Under the pieces are notes generated by a model. It searched no databases, was not told where the DNA came from, and saw nothing but the letters and a program-made list of their open reading frames with translations. A DNA stretch of 64,000 nucleotides from Ceratothoa steindachneri (taxonomy: Eukaryota; Arthropoda; Malacostraca; Isopoda; Cymothoidae), in contig OZ018330.1 of the NCBI GenBank assembly GCA_963969495.1, forward strand, positions 50,179,706 to 50,243,705, read 5' to 3'. Shown here one piece after another: positions 32,566-44,999 of the stretch (its first letter is position 1; each line of letters starts with the position of its first letter). The position numbers and the translations under genes are program-made.

Positions 32566-33625
32566 ATGAAGATGTCATATTATGGATTTCTTTATTTACA
32601 ATTCCTCAGTACCCATAATGGCGAACTTCAAAAGAAGATCGAAATCTCATTAAAGCATGTTACTGTGAAAAGGGATGGAAAGACTGAAAGAGTATTGCGA
32701 GAATTTCCTGGGAAAATGTGGAAAAGACGTGTTGTGCAGACTCTTAAAAAAAGATTCGCGACACGGGAAGCGGTACACTTAAAACAGCTTCAGAACCGGG
32801 AAATGTGAATTACATTAACGATAACATCTGCTCTCAAGAAGATATACCAGGAAGTCATTTATCGCAAAGAACAATTGCTAAAAACTCGAATATTGGAAGA
32901 GTTCTGTACAATGAAAAATTAAGACACAAAAGCTAAAAGTGGTAACTTTAAGTGGTACCTTTAAGATGTAGACAGATACTTGATAACTTCTCTGTCGTTG
33001 ATGTTAAAAATATTGTCTCCACGGATGAAAAAGATTTCACTTTAGAAATTCCGCAAAACCGCCAAAATAATGTCTACGGGCGTGATAAAAAGTGTGACAT
33101 TCCGATAAACAGATTGTATCATGAAACTTCAAGATCTTCCAAAATGGTTATGATATCTGCAGGGGTCTCTTGGAATGGCAAAACAAATGTTTCATTTTAT
33201 TGATACTCAAAAGACAAAAGTGAATTCTGCTAAAGTTGTTGCCTAATTGTCGTCGCCTGTATCAAGAAAATGATTTTATTTTGCAACAATATGGAGCACC
33301 TTGGCATACAAGCCACGTCACACAGTTGTTTCAAATTAGCAATACGCCAAGATTAATAATGAAAAATGAGTGGCCACCGCAAAGTCCAGATTGTACCGCC
33401 ATGGATGACTCAATTTAGGAGTTACTAAAAGAAAAGGTTTACCGAGGTAGGAGAGAAAAAAAATCACTAAACCAGAATTGAAAAGCAAAATACGTGAATC
33501 ATGGCAAGAAATTGGCATTAATAAAGTAAGAAAAAGTTTGTGTTTGTCGAAAAAAAAGGCTCAGATTAGTGATACATCAAAGTGGTGGTCTAATCGATCA
33601 TTTACTGTAGATAAGTTAAATTTAT
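32566..33625 (+). pseudogene. Tc1/mariner-superfamily transposase (first copy)
   Basis: Cut-and-paste transposase in several frames. The N-terminal DNA-binding part is at about 32750-32930 (KKIRDTGSGTLKTAS, then ICSQEDIPGSHLSQRTIAKN). The catalytic core has SAGVSWNGKTNVSF (about 33160-33200), LPNCRRLYQENDFILQQYGA followed by PWHTSHV (the second Asp replaced by Tyr), and EWPPQSPDCTAMDDSIWELL near 33370-33425. The C-terminal part is KSKIRESWQEIGINKVRKSL. Multiple frameshifts and loss of the QQDGAP aspartate make it inactive. I did not find terminal inverted repeats. Confidence 0.75.
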
Positions 33626-33720
33626 GATAATTTATTTCTTTACATTCCATATTCGTTCTTTTGACCCATGTTGTTATTTTTGTGAAGTGCAAGAAAACTA
33701 GAAAAGGTATCTAAAGTCCG

Positions 33721-34546
33721 TTTTTTTATCCGAAAAGGGTAGATTGAAAGTATCTTTCATATGAAAATTGTCATTAATAAGAAGGAGGTTACTGAGATAT
33801 TATTTTTTTTTTAAATGAGTCATTGGGGGGGGGAGCACCCGATATATACCTATATGTACAGTACCTATTATATATCGGGGGTTTTTTGTCTTATTTTGTA
33901 TGTATGGTTGCATAAATTACGAATAATTGAAATTATCTTCGAATCCTCCTCATCCTAACTTGTGTACTCTGGCACAAAATTAATCGCCCAACTAACTATA
34001 TTCAACCACTCAATTGTTACCATAGTGATATGCGTGGGTAAGTGAACAGCACACAATCATTCTCACAGAAACCATCGACCTGAACACCTGGGACGTGGAA
34101 GTGAAATTTCAACCTCATTATCTTTTTTCAACCTCATTATCTTTTTTTATCCGAAAAGGGTAGATTGAAAGTATCTTTCATATGAAAATTGTCATTAATA
34201 AGAAGGAGGTTACTGAGATATTATTTTTTTTTTAAAGAGTCATGGGGGGGGGAGCACCCGATATATACCTATATGTACAGTACCTATTATATATCGGGTT
34301 TTTTTTGTCTTATTTTGTATGTATGGTTGCATAAATTACGAATAATTGAAATTATCTTCGAATCCTCCTCATCCTAACTTGTGTACTCTGGCACAAAATT
34401 AATCGCCCAACTAACTATATTCAACCACTCAATTGTTACCATAGTGATATGCGTGGGTAAGTGAACAGCACACAATCATTCTCACAGAAACCATCGACCT
34501 GAACACCTGGGACGTGGAAGTGAAATTTCAACCTCATTATCTTTTT
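33721..34546 (+). repeat. 421-bp tandem duplication with an embedded palindrome
   Basis: Unit 1 is 33721-34141 and unit 2 is 34142-34546, nearly identical. Each contains CCCGATATATA...TATATATCGGG (33838-33879 and 34257-34298), able to form an 11-bp hairpin, preceded by a G-run. At the junction a 20-bp CAACCTCATTATCTTTTTT stretch is itself doubled. The block lies between two Tc1/mariner pseudogenes. Confidence 0.9.
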
Positions 34547-34549
34547 TGC

Positions 34550-35420
34550 CAACAATGCTTGCTCCCAAGGAAACTCGTGCAGTCATCATTGATTTTCTCT
34601 ATTGTTTTGTCATGTGCAGAAATTGCGACTAGGGCTACCGATACGCTTGTAAGTACCGTCTTACGAACCACAAAGATGTTCAAAGAAGGAAATGCAAGTG
34701 CTCAAAAGAAGGCATAGGGACGTCCAGGGGCTTCTATTAACCGTTAGGACCTTTCGCGCGGGGTTAGCTCCGTAATCGTATGGGTATAGGAGCGGAACTT
34801 TCTACAGAGTGGTGGCGACAGATAGGTGTCAGCATCTGGTCTTAAGGTGAGACGATGAATTCTGGGCAACCCTCTAATTACAAAGAGGGCAGCAAAGAAT
34901 CCAGTGCCCGCTAAGGACAGGCTGCAGTTTAGCAGAAGGAACGAGGATTGGATGTTTGGAGAGTGGGGCAAGGATATTTTCATGGGATGATTCTCCTCTA
35001 AGAGAAGTGGGTCCCTCATATTCCTTACACAACATACCACAATAAACAAAGAATGACACCGAAATGTCCTCCTAGAACACTTACCATCAACGACCCTAAA
35101 CCGATTTGATGAAGATCCATGGGTATTTCAACATAATGGAGCATCATGGCATCGAGCTGGAATGGTATCAAAGCGGTTTGAACAACAATGGATTAAAATA
35201 CCAGGATTGTGACCTAGAAACTCGCCTGATCTTAATGCGAGCCTAAAGGAGCAAGTTGACAACCCGAAGAACACAAACCGTGACAATATCCTATCATTGT
35301 TAGGATAAGAATGGACCACCAATTATCAGAATATTCTCCACAAGTTGATATTCAGCGTGACGGTGAATAACAGAAGTGATGGTCATGCAGCAAATGTTTT
35401 TTTTGTCCATTAAACTTTTG
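34550..35420 (+). pseudogene. Tc1-like transposase (second copy)
   Basis: Read in several plus frames. The N-terminal part has a KMFKEGNASAQKKA segment followed by GRPGASINR (the GRPR-like AT-hook of Tc1). Next come SASGLKVRR and KDRLQFSRRNEDWMFGEWGK, the region just before the first catalytic Asp. The second region near 35110-35200 is FDEDPWVFQHNGASWHRAGM, where the expected Asp is Asn, and the last is PRNSPDLNASLKEQVDN at about 35215-35265. Stops and frameshifts interrupt it, so it is inactive. This is a different lineage from the copy at 32566. Confidence 0.7.
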
Positions 35421-35485
35421 ATACCTGTAAATATAATTTTGGTTGTCTTTTATTATACCATATAATCACACACTTAGTATTAGGG

Positions 35486-35862
35486 AGTAGTAGCAGTAGT
35501 AGTTTGCTAACCTGACTTTATCCAGGCGGATCCCGATGGATAATGAATTAGACATAAAGGTCAGTATGACAATCGCTGGTGATCCTGAGAGCACCATGAG
35601 CCAGTCCTCTTTGGGGAGAGATGCCAGGAAGTATTATATTTTGACACCAAACAGCGTTCAGGTAGGACCTTCGTCGCCCCGAGGCAGAGGGAGATGTTAC
35701 GCAGCAGAGGTATGTGGATATGTGTAGATATCCATCGGCAGGATTCCTTGGAACGGAGAGTGTGGGTGTTGTGCTGCGAAGATGGGAGAGGAAAGAAAGC
35801 AGTGTTGTAATTGTCTATGTATCTGATAAAAAGTGTAAGATCTACCCACCCGAATACAGGGC
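35486..35862 (-). mobile_element. SINE copy B, 5'-truncated, minus strand
   Basis: Body sequence shared with 57831-58175 (for example ATCCAGGCGGATCCCGA, AAGGTCAGTATGACAATCGC, TCCTCTTTGGGGAGAG). In the minus orientation it ends in a TACTACTGC-type trinucleotide tail (35486-35503). The tRNA-like head seen in copy A is missing, as expected for 5' truncation. Confidence 0.75.
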
Positions 35863-35879
35863 TGGAGCAATAAAGTTTA

Positions 35880-36486
35880 TGATCCACAAAATTGGGGTCT
35901 ATACTTTAGTTGAATCAATTTAATACAGGACTAGTTTTGGTATTTTTCTACCATATTCAACTGTGCAATCAAAAAGATTGGACGCACAAACATTTATATA
36001 AAATGGGCCCTAACTGGGAAGAATATGGGATTTGGGGCTATGAAGGTCGAGAATAGGCCCATAAAGGGAAGGTGGAAGTAGTTTAAGAATCAGGCAGATT
36101 TTTCACAATTTTAGATGCCAGTTTGGGCTCTAATCAATTCAAAAGTTCCCTCATACATATTATAATTTAGTAATTCTATGATTAATATATATTTTATTAT
36201 ACTTCTTTTATAATACTTATCAGATTTGTATGAAAGATTGGTATTTTTAAGATCTATTTCGTGGTTACAGCTGTTTAAGGCCACATTTCCCCGTCTATAT
36301 CTCTTTGTTGCGTTCTCAAATTCCCACTCGACGCCTGGATCAGATTTTGGCCAATTTTTACATGGAATTAAATCTACTCATCACCGTCCATTTATGGTCT
36401 CTCCTGAAAAACATTTTCTGATGGTGTGATTGTTTAAAAGCTTTTAGTTTCAAAAATTGCTGGGTGGTAAGAGTAAGATATATCAT
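35880..36486. other. Unassigned region without recognised gene
   Basis: About 600 bp, AT-rich, no recognised feature. Confidence 0.4.
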
Positions 36487-36942
36487 TTTTGTCACAACTA
36501 TTTGCTATAGAATGGTACATTTCGATAAACCATAGCGGATGTGTTAATTCAATAAAAGTACAGTTAATAAAATTAAGTTCATTTTGAAGGAGCCATAAAA
36601 TGCAAATGTCGTATGGATTTGGGAGAAAATTATGGATTTCTTAATGGATTTATCGTGGCACGAGTAAAAATGTATATAATAATTTAAATATGTTGGTTTA
36701 CGGTGTACAAAGTGAACTATTGACCCTAAGCTTGATGACTAGAAAGGGTTGGCAATTATTTTTAATCTTGCCACGATAAATCCATTAGGAAATCCATAAT
36801 TTTCTCCCAAATCCATACGACATTTGCATTTTATGGCTCCTTCAAGATGAACTTAATTTTATTAACTGTACTTTTATTGAATTAACACATCCGCTATGGT
36901 TTATCGAAATGTACCATTCTATAGCAAATAGTTGTGACAAAA
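36487..36942. mobile_element. Foldback element with 174-bp inverted arms
   Basis: The arms at 36487-36660 and 36769-36942 are near-perfect reverse complements, separated by about 108 bp of unrelated sequence. No coding potential is present. Arm length and identity suggest a foldback transposon or a recent palindromic duplication. Confidence 0.85.
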
Positions 36943-37049
36943 CCCAATTTTTTAAACTAATATAAAGAGAATCCAGCAACCCCAAAAATAAATAAAACAA
37001 ACAGCGAGCTTTCGAAACTATAACAAACGTCTCCTCTATTAATAAATAA

Positions 37050-38045
37050 CTATATTTGCAACATGAAGGTAGAGCAATGGGCTCTCCTTTAGGTCCCTCT
37101 TTTGCAAATAGTTTTTTAGGCCATCAAAAATAATATGTCTGAAGAATTGTGTTAGAATTTAAACTCGTAGTCTTTGGACGACATGTCGATGACCCTTTCC
37201 TTATCTTCAAGGACAAGAGTCATGCCCTTTTATTTTTAAATTATATTGACAAACAACACCCTAATATCCGGCTTTCAATGCAAAGATAAACTGACAAGCT
37301 TGCATTTCTGGACATTAATGGCACTTGAGTTGTACCAACTTTTAATTCGTCACTTTATAGAAAATCAACAACTAAATTAGAAACCCATTTCTTTATTAGA
37401 TCTCTTCATCAATTTAAGTCAGCAAATATTAAGAGTCGAATCTTCAGAGCTTATCAGATTTGCTCAAATTAAGCCTCATTTTACAATGAAGTGCAATATT
37501 TAAGAGATTTTTTTAATTTTAATTATTACACTGAGTACCCTTTTAATAAAACCATATCGAAGATTTCATTCCAACTATTTTATCCAAAGCAAAAATGCTA
37601 TTTAAAATTATATTACCCAGAACATCTGACCACTAAGTTAAATAAAACCTAACAGATAACATAAAAATTTACTTTCCATAATGTCAATTTGTTTGGATAA
37701 ATTCTAACTCTCGGTCAAGAGTTTCATCCGAGTTGTTTGCGATCATGTGTCATCTACAACTTTACTCGTTCGGCCTGCAAAGTCGTTATGTTGGACAAGC
37801 CTTCAATTGAGATACAGGATCGCTAAGCATTTGGTAGTTTCTCACTGCAAAACTATTCCTTTTTCAAAACCACAACTTTCTTCAACAAGAGAAAATTCAG
37901 AAAAAAATCTAACCATGCTATTAATTTACTCTTTATTTCTTCTGGTACCAAATCTTTAGGATTAAAAATTATCAAAGCGCCCTTCATTAAAATACTAAAT
38001 CCTAATCTAAACAAAACAACCAACTCACCACATTAGTTAACAATG
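37050..38045 (+). pseudogene. Penelope-like element PLE-3: RT and endonuclease relic
   Basis: RT blocks start with EGRAMGSPLGPSFAN (about 37065-37115). Motif C near 37175-37200 reads GRHVDDPFLIF, i.e. YIDD changed to HVDD. Then come HPNIRLSMQ, LAFLDINGT, PTFNSSLYRKST and the SANIKSRIFRAYQIC segment. A degraded GIY-YIG start (IYNFTRSACK, about 37755-37780) and a tail at about 37960-38020 (IKILNPNLNKTTNSPH) follow. Many frameshifts and stops are present. The upstream RT motif A region is missing. It is distinct from PLE-1 and PLE-2 in sequence. Confidence 0.75.
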
Positions 38046-40379
38046 TTACTTCAAATTTAGTTTAAGCTCAGTTGCATCCGATGACTCACAGATAAATGTA
38101 AGCTTCCTTTCTATTTTTTTTTATAGATTTATTATTATCATTATCACATAAATTATTTTTAAATGTTTTAATTTTTCATTAGTTTTTGCACCTTTTATCT
38201 GCCCTTTAGTTATATTTAGTAATCATCCATTCATATTGGTTCTTTTTTAATCCTATTTAGTTGGTAATTTTACATTTCTTGTTTGTTTTATTTCAAATGA
38301 TTTCTTGCTTATTTTAATTGTCTATCAATTAGGGATTTTGTAATTTTAATTCTTTTTTCAACACTTTATTCGCAGATTTTACTAATATTTATTTACTTGT
38401 CTCTATTTGAAATGACATTTTGCAGGAGCACAGAGCGGCATCCAGTGCCTGTTTTCATAAAAGGCTTTTTATGGATACCAAACAAGCAGACGCGCCCAGC
38501 GGCAGTCAGTCCCTGATTTTATTCATCCTTACCTTTAAGGGCGAGTAAGGTGTTGCTTGTCAGAGCTGTCATCGGAAGGATTACGTGCCCTTCGGCCCCA
38601 ACGTCCACGAGGGGGTTGGCCTTGTAAAGGCGGGGCAGGAGCTGATGATTTACGCTCCATTCCGTTCACAAACACACTGAAGTCGTCGTTCCCTCTTTCA
38701 TTACTCGGGCTATATACAGTCCACACACTATCTCTACCCTCACCCTTAATTGTGTGACTCCTTCGTCCCAAACCTTTTCTCGGTGTTGCTTTCGTTGGTT
38801 TTCCTTTCATGGATAAAAAACAACAGCTTTATCTTTCTTTCCTTCTTACCCTTTTTTATTAGAGAATTTGGCACTAAGCAAACACAAATGGTTCACATTT
38901 CATCCTTTCTAGTCCCCTATGAAGGGAGCCAAGTTCAGTAACATTGTAAACAGATCGCAAGGTAAGACTTTGTCCGTTTCGACATTTAGAAGCGCATAAG
39001 CTAACGCGATTTCGAATATTCGAATGAAAAAAACGAGCCTTGCTTCTCACAAGACATTATCACCGATTTTGACTCGTTACTAGCTTAAGCTCAGTAAGGA
39101 ACAAAATATCAACATTAAAAAAACATTATTCTCACTTTAAACAAGAAATTTAAAGATATGAAGGTATCTTCGTGTGGAAGATACAATCAATCGCATTTTT
39201 TCCTCACTCCTTCTTTTAAAAATGAAACCGCGGCTGTTTTATCACTCAAATGAACGAAACGCAGCATGATGAAAACACACGCAAGCCCAAAGTTTATGAG
39301 TCGAAACATCAAGGATTTAAATGTAGAGGGAAAAAAGTGATTATCTATGGTTCTGGTATTTGCTCGAAAATGCAGGAAAATAAGTAGAAGACAAACTTAC
39401 CAGTGCAAACAACTTGCCGTTTTATATGCATCGATGCCTATTTTTTAGACTTCTAAGAGAAGATGAAAAATACAGGGTGTCCACAAAGTCTGGGTACATA
39501 GGGGATAAATACATAAATAAAAATAAAATGTATAAGCTAGTGGCATTTTTCTTATTGAATAATACATACAATACATCGTAACAAATAGATTACATTAAGA
39601 TTAATATGCATTTGGCAATAGAGAATAAAGTGAACAATGATACACGCCTTTAAAATTAAATTACAACTTCTTGTGAACAAAGAAATATGAAATGCCAGCC
39701 ATCGCATATATCTGGACATGCAGTAAAGGGCTTTATTTTTTCTTTGCTTAAGGGACATTATCCTAATGACCGTTTTTCATTCAAGTCATAAGGAAGTTAT
39801 AGTCTTTGTTTCTTTTATGAGGCTCATTTTAAAAGTAAATGTTCTTTATAAATATGTAATACAATGATAGCAAAAAGATTTTATGTATAATCCTTATACT
39901 GCAGCGTTTTGAGAATATATATGATGGGATGAATAGAAGATTAAATCATTTTGAGTTTGTGTCATCGAAATAGGCTTTCAAAAGCCTAAAGAGGAAAGAA
40001 TTACCTTCGTCTTCCCTAATTTGATTTAATCGATTAGAAAATAAAAGAAGGCAACGGAATCATTCGCAACCAGAACGAATGTATGTGTGTTGGGGGGGGG
40101 GGTGAAAATAAAAGTTGGAGCGATCTAGACAGGGCAGACGCACACTCTCCTGAACCCTACTACATGTTCAGCAACTTATGTAGGTTCCCTGGCTGGCTAC
40201 CAAACCGAGGCTATATTATTAATATTTATTTAAAAATAAGAAGCGAAAATGCGTGGATGATACATTTAAAGAAGCAAATCCATCTGCGGGGGGTGGGGCC
40301 GAAAAAGCAGGCAATCCTCCAGATGAAGGCTGCAGTAAAATTCCTCATGCTACATTTTCACACTTCCTTGAGGGGTCGC
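38046..40379. other. Unassigned region, one mariner-type end
   Basis: About 2.3 kb without a recognised gene. At 39474-39503 the sequence TACAGGGTGTCCACAAAGTC resembles the terminal repeat of mariner/Tc1-type elements, but no partner terminus was found. A GC-richer ORF on the minus strand (38535-38810) has no recognisable domain. Confidence 0.4.
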
Positions 40380-40599
40380 CAGAGGTGGGCAGTGTTTAAA
40401 TACATTTATCTATTTAAAATTGTATTTGTAAATACATTTGAAATCATGTATTTAAATACTTTTGAAAGTAGCTAACGATAATGTTAAGTAGAGTAGGTTT
40501 ACCATGCACGAATCTACCTGCTTCCTTTTGCAACATCTTTATTTATAGTATATGTTGATTGAATTAAACATAAATTATGGCAACGTGAAACATATGTCT

Positions 40600-43500
40600 T
40601 TCAATTATCTGATCATGTACATTTATCAACAAAGAAAATGTTCAGTATTAGACGATGGTCCTTCATGCACTGGTGTTAAAGTAAAGACATTACCGGAGTG
40701 CTTTGCGGTGAATACTAAGAAAGTCAAACAATCTGTTGTTGATAAGCTGATTGAAGATCTAATCATACAAGCTGTACATTTCCTATCAATCATAGAGCAA
40801 CCAGCATTTGTGAGATTAATTAAAGGAATAATTAGTACAATTATTGATCAATTATACTTGTATGTAGTTATTAGATGAATTCGTTTAACGATGTATTTCG
40901 TTATAGTAGCAATACCTATATATCATTATGTCAAAACTAACATGCCCACCCTTCAAAAATGTAGGAAATAAAGCTTGATAATATATATATTCCTGACAAT
41001 ACCGAAAGTCAATATTTTACTATGTAATTCTGAATATGAAGGACTAATAATATTTTTAGGAATTAATGTACTAGTTCTATATAGCTATAGGATATTCATA
41101 TAGCTACATTTTATATATAAAATTTTATATGCATACCATATATTCTCATTTCACTGTGAAAATCAATTTCACTCACAATAATCACACATTCCACTCCCGC
41201 AGGTCTAAATTCTTCAGTTGACGTCATTTCAAGGCGGACACGGCCGGAATCTGATAGAAGAGAAAGCGGCAAGAGCTATACTGAAGAATAAACTAGACAG
41301 CACCTCATACTTATGTCTTACTGCATATATTTGGTCAACTCGTCACCATAGTTTGTGTATGTTAAGATTTTGTTCTTTATGAAATATAAAATTGAAAATG
41401 TCTTTACAGTTAGGGAGTTATCAGCTCTTGGCTGAAAGCAGACCTATTTGTTGGTGAAATTTATCTCGATTATATTAATATGTAAAATTTATGGAAACAT
41501 TTATGAGACAAACATTGGACTGTTATTTCTTTCTTTTTTTTTCAGTTGATGAAGCTACTTTTGTTCTTCACAGTGGAGTATTGGCATGCTGTCTCTTCAA
41601 AGGAGAACATAACTACATTAAGATTGCTGAACATATGGAGAATATCATTAATGAATACGATAGCCCCCTGCAGTAAATCACGAGCACCGTCAATGATAAC
41701 AGCTCTAATTTTGTTAAGGCGTTTAAGGAATTTGCGGTCACTGCTGCAAATGTGTTCACAGATTAAGAAGATGGAATCCAGGTAGGTGAAAAAGATCAGA
41801 GTGAGCACGAGCTGGAGGATAGTTTCTTAATGAGAAGTGCCTTAGATCAGGAAGAAGACCTTTCGTCTGACCCATGCAGCTTCAGCCTACCTAAACCTCT
41901 GCGCTGTGTTTCACGCACACTCAGTCTCGTCGCCACAACTGAGGCAAAACAGGAACTGTAAATATCTTCTTTTGCAAATATCAATCATACTGCAATGGGG
42001 AAATGCTCAGCATTATGGAACAAAAGCGGTCGTCCAAAATCAGCAGAGATTATCAAAACTGTTATCAACTGCTCATTAAAGGTGTTTTACATTACAAGGT
42101 GGAACTCTCTGTTTGATGCATTGTCATTACTTTTAAAACACAAGGACAAATTACATCAACTCATGACTTTCCTTGAACTTCCAATGTTCAGAAGTCACGA
42201 AATGGAATTTTTGGGGGAGTATGTCTCAGTTTTGTCTCCCATTGCAGTGGCAATTGATCCTTACCTTGCTCACTGTGTAGAAAAAGCTGAAGAGCCTTCA
42301 GTCATGTTCTCTGAAATTTTGCCAAACTCTTCTAAGTGCGTCACTAAGGGCTTTGGAAAGCGCTATCAATCTTATTTGACCTTGGCAAATGAAGCCAACG
42401 TTACAGATGCCATTATCGCATCAACTAACCATTCATTCTTCAAACTCCGCTGGTTAGATATCAGTATTTCATGGGAAAGTTCAAGGAACAAATTACATCA
42501 ACTCATGACTTTCCTTGACCTTCCAATGTTCAGAAGTCACGAAATGGAATTTTTGGGGGAGTATGTCTCAGTTTTGTCTCCCATTGCAGTGGCAATTGTT
42601 CCCTACCTTGCTCACTGTGGAGAAAAAGCTGAAGAGCCTTCAGCCATGTTATCTGAAATTTTGCCAAACTCTTCTAAGTGCAGTCACTAAGGGCTTTGAA
42701 AAGCGCTATCAATCTTATTTGACCTTGGCAAATGAAGCCAACGTTACAGATGCCATTATCGCATCAACTAACCATTCATTCTTCAAACTCCGCTGGTTAG
42801 ATATCAGTATTTCATGGGAAAGTTCAAGGACAAATTACATCAACTCATGACTTTCCTTGACCTTCCAATGTTCAGAAGTCACGAAATGGAATTTTTGGGG
42901 GAGTATGTCTCAGTTTTGTCTCCCATTGCAGTGGCAATTGTTCCCTACCTTGCTCACTGTGGAGAAAAAGCTGAAGAGCCTTCAGCCATGTTATCTGAAA
43001 TTTTGCCAAACTCTTCTAAGTGCAGTCACTAAGGGCTTTGGAAAGCGCTATCAATCTTATTTGACCTTGGCAAATGAAGCCAACGTTACAGATGCCATTA
43101 TCGCATCAACTAACCATTCATTCTTCAAACTCCGCTGGTTAGATATTAGTATTTCATGGGAAAGTTCAAGGACAAATTACATCAACTCATGACTTTCCTT
43201 GACCTTCCAATGTTCAGAAGTCACGAAATGGAATTTTTGGGGGAGTATGTCTCAGTTTTGTCTCCCATTGCAGTGGCAATTGTTCCCTACCTTGCTCACT
43301 GTGGAGAAAAAGCTGAAGAGCCTTCAGTCATGTTATCTGAAATTTTGCCAACCTCTTCTAAGTACAGTCACTAAGGGCTTTGGAAAGCGCTATCAATCTT
43401 ATTTGACCTTGGCAAATGAAGCCAACGTTACAGATGCTATTATTGCATCAACTAGCCATTCATTCTTCAAACTCCGCTGGTTAGATATCAGTATTTCATG

Positions 43501-44574
43501 GGAAAGTTCAAGGACAAATTACATCAACTCATGACTTTCCTTGACCTTCCAATGTTCAGAAGTCACGAAATGGAATTTTTGGGGGAGTATGTCTCAGTTT
43601 TGTCTCCCATTGCAGTGGCAATTGTTCCCTACCTTGCTCACTGTGGAGAAAAAGCTGAAGAGCCTTCAGCCATGTTATCTGAAATTTTGCCAAACTCTTC
43701 TAAGTGCAGTCACTAAGGGCTTTGAAAAGCGCTATCAATCTTATTTGACCTTGGCAAATGAAGCCAACGTTACAGATGCCATTATCGCATCAACTAACCA
43801 TTCATTCTTCAAACTCCGCTGGTTAGATATCAGTATTTCATGGGAAAGTTCAAGGACAAATTACATCAATTCATGACTTTCCTTGACCTTCCAATGTTCA
43901 GAAGTCACGAAATGGAATTTTTGGGGGAGTATGTCTCAGTTTTGTCTCCCATTGCAGTGGCAATTGTTCCCTACCTTGCTCACTGTGGAGAAAAAGCTGA
44001 AGAGCCTTCAGCCATGTTATCTGAAATTTTGCCAAACTCTTCTAAGTGCATCACTAAGGGCTTTGGAAAGCGCTATCAATCTTATTTGACCTTGGCAAAT
44101 GAAGCCAACGTTACAGATGCCATTATTGCATCAACTAGCCATTCATTCTTCAAACTCCGCTGGTTAGATATCAGTATTTCATGGGAAAGTTCAAGCCGCA
44201 AAGACTCTGTTAAAAATATTATGATTCAAGTGATTGAGAATTTAGCAGAGGGACCCGAAGCTGAATCATCCAGTGGTGTATCGGACAGTGACGATTATTT
44301 TGGATTAACAAAACCCACTCAAACACGATCAACCGCAGATTTAGAATTGTTCAGGTACCTTCAGGATTCAAATAAAATACTTCAAAGTTTACATAGATAT
44401 TCAAACATAAAAAAGTTATTTATTAAATACAACACCACCCTTCCGTCGTCAGCTCCTGTGGAACGGCTCTTTTCTTTAGGAGGATTGACCTTGTCTCAAA
44501 AACAGAGTTCTTTATCTGACGAAACATTTCAGCATCTTATATTACTTAAATGTAATGCTGATGTAAATAGCTAA
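40600..44574 (+). pseudogene. hAT transposase with internal six-fold tandem duplication
   Basis: N-terminal part: VDKLIEDLIIQAVHFLSIIE (about 40735-40800). Catalytic region: YLCLTAYIWSTRHHSL (about 41310-41355), with Tyr where Asp is usual; GVLACCLFKGEHNYIKIAEH (about 41575-41635); STVNDNSSNFVKAFKEF (about 41690-41740); then the CVSRTLSLVATTEA block (about 41900). An open frame from 41995 carries the FYITRWNSLFDAL motif and enters the tandem array (42145-44195). The hATC dimerisation domain ends the protein (SSAPVERLFSLGGLTLSQKQ, 44445-44505), with the stop at 44572-44574. The C-terminal domain is in the same phase as the frame starting at 41995, but units 2-5 each contain a stop. Confidence 0.85.
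42145..44195 (+). repeat. Six tandem 341/342-bp units inside hAT transposase
   Basis: Unit starts are at 42145, 42486, 42829, 43171, 43513 and 43855. Units are nearly identical, differing by a few substitutions each. The breakpoints share CAAG (42141-42144 and 44192-44195), a 4-nt microhomology. Units 2-5 carry TGCAGTCACTAAG, one base longer than unit 1 (TGCGTCACTAAG) and unit 6 (TGCATCACTAAG). An extra A follows unit 1. Confidence 0.95.
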
Positions 44575-44999
44575 CTGAAATTTCCTTCTATGAAACTTTC
44601 TATTTTTTTTTGTAGTACCTAAGTCCATTTGTCATCAAATCCTACATTAGTAATTATAATATACAATTTCACTTTAATGGATATTTTTTTGTTGTGATGC
44701 CAATGGTCCTTATCGATTGTCATTATATATCATGTATTTGAAATGTATTTAAAAATGTATCTAAATTCATTTAATTTATTTAGTATTTAGTAGCTAAATA
44801 CATTTTTCTAATGTATTTAATATTTAGTATTTAAATACTTTAAATGTATTTAGTGCCCACCTTTGGAGGTGGCAAAGCGAGAAAGAACACTACTCCGGTA
44901 TTGGTGTAAAGCTGGTGCATGGAAGATTTAAATACAAGAAAGAAGAGTGAACACAATGATCTAGGTAACGAAAGAGACAACTGAGCAAATGATTTCCTC

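Larger units (their letters stand above)
40380..44855 (+). mobile_element. hAT-superfamily DNA transposon with both termini
   Basis: The left end CAGAGGTGGGCA and right end TGCCCACCTTTG form a terminal inverted repeat (11 of 12 bp) of classic hAT type. The adjacent 8-bp flanks GGGGTCGC (40372-40379) and GAGGTGGC (44856-44863) match at 6 of 8, compatible with an eroded 8-bp target duplication. AAATACATTT-like motifs are dense inside both ends. The element is 4,476 bp and encodes a broken hAT transposase containing a six-unit internal tandem array. Confidence 0.85.

Noticed and set aside
34744..35049. 101-codon minus-strand ORF
   Set aside because: Antisense to the Tc1-like transposase remnants.
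38535..38810. 91-codon basic, Pro-rich minus-strand ORF as a host exon
   Set aside because: No recognised domain, no clear splice sites and no neighbouring exons.
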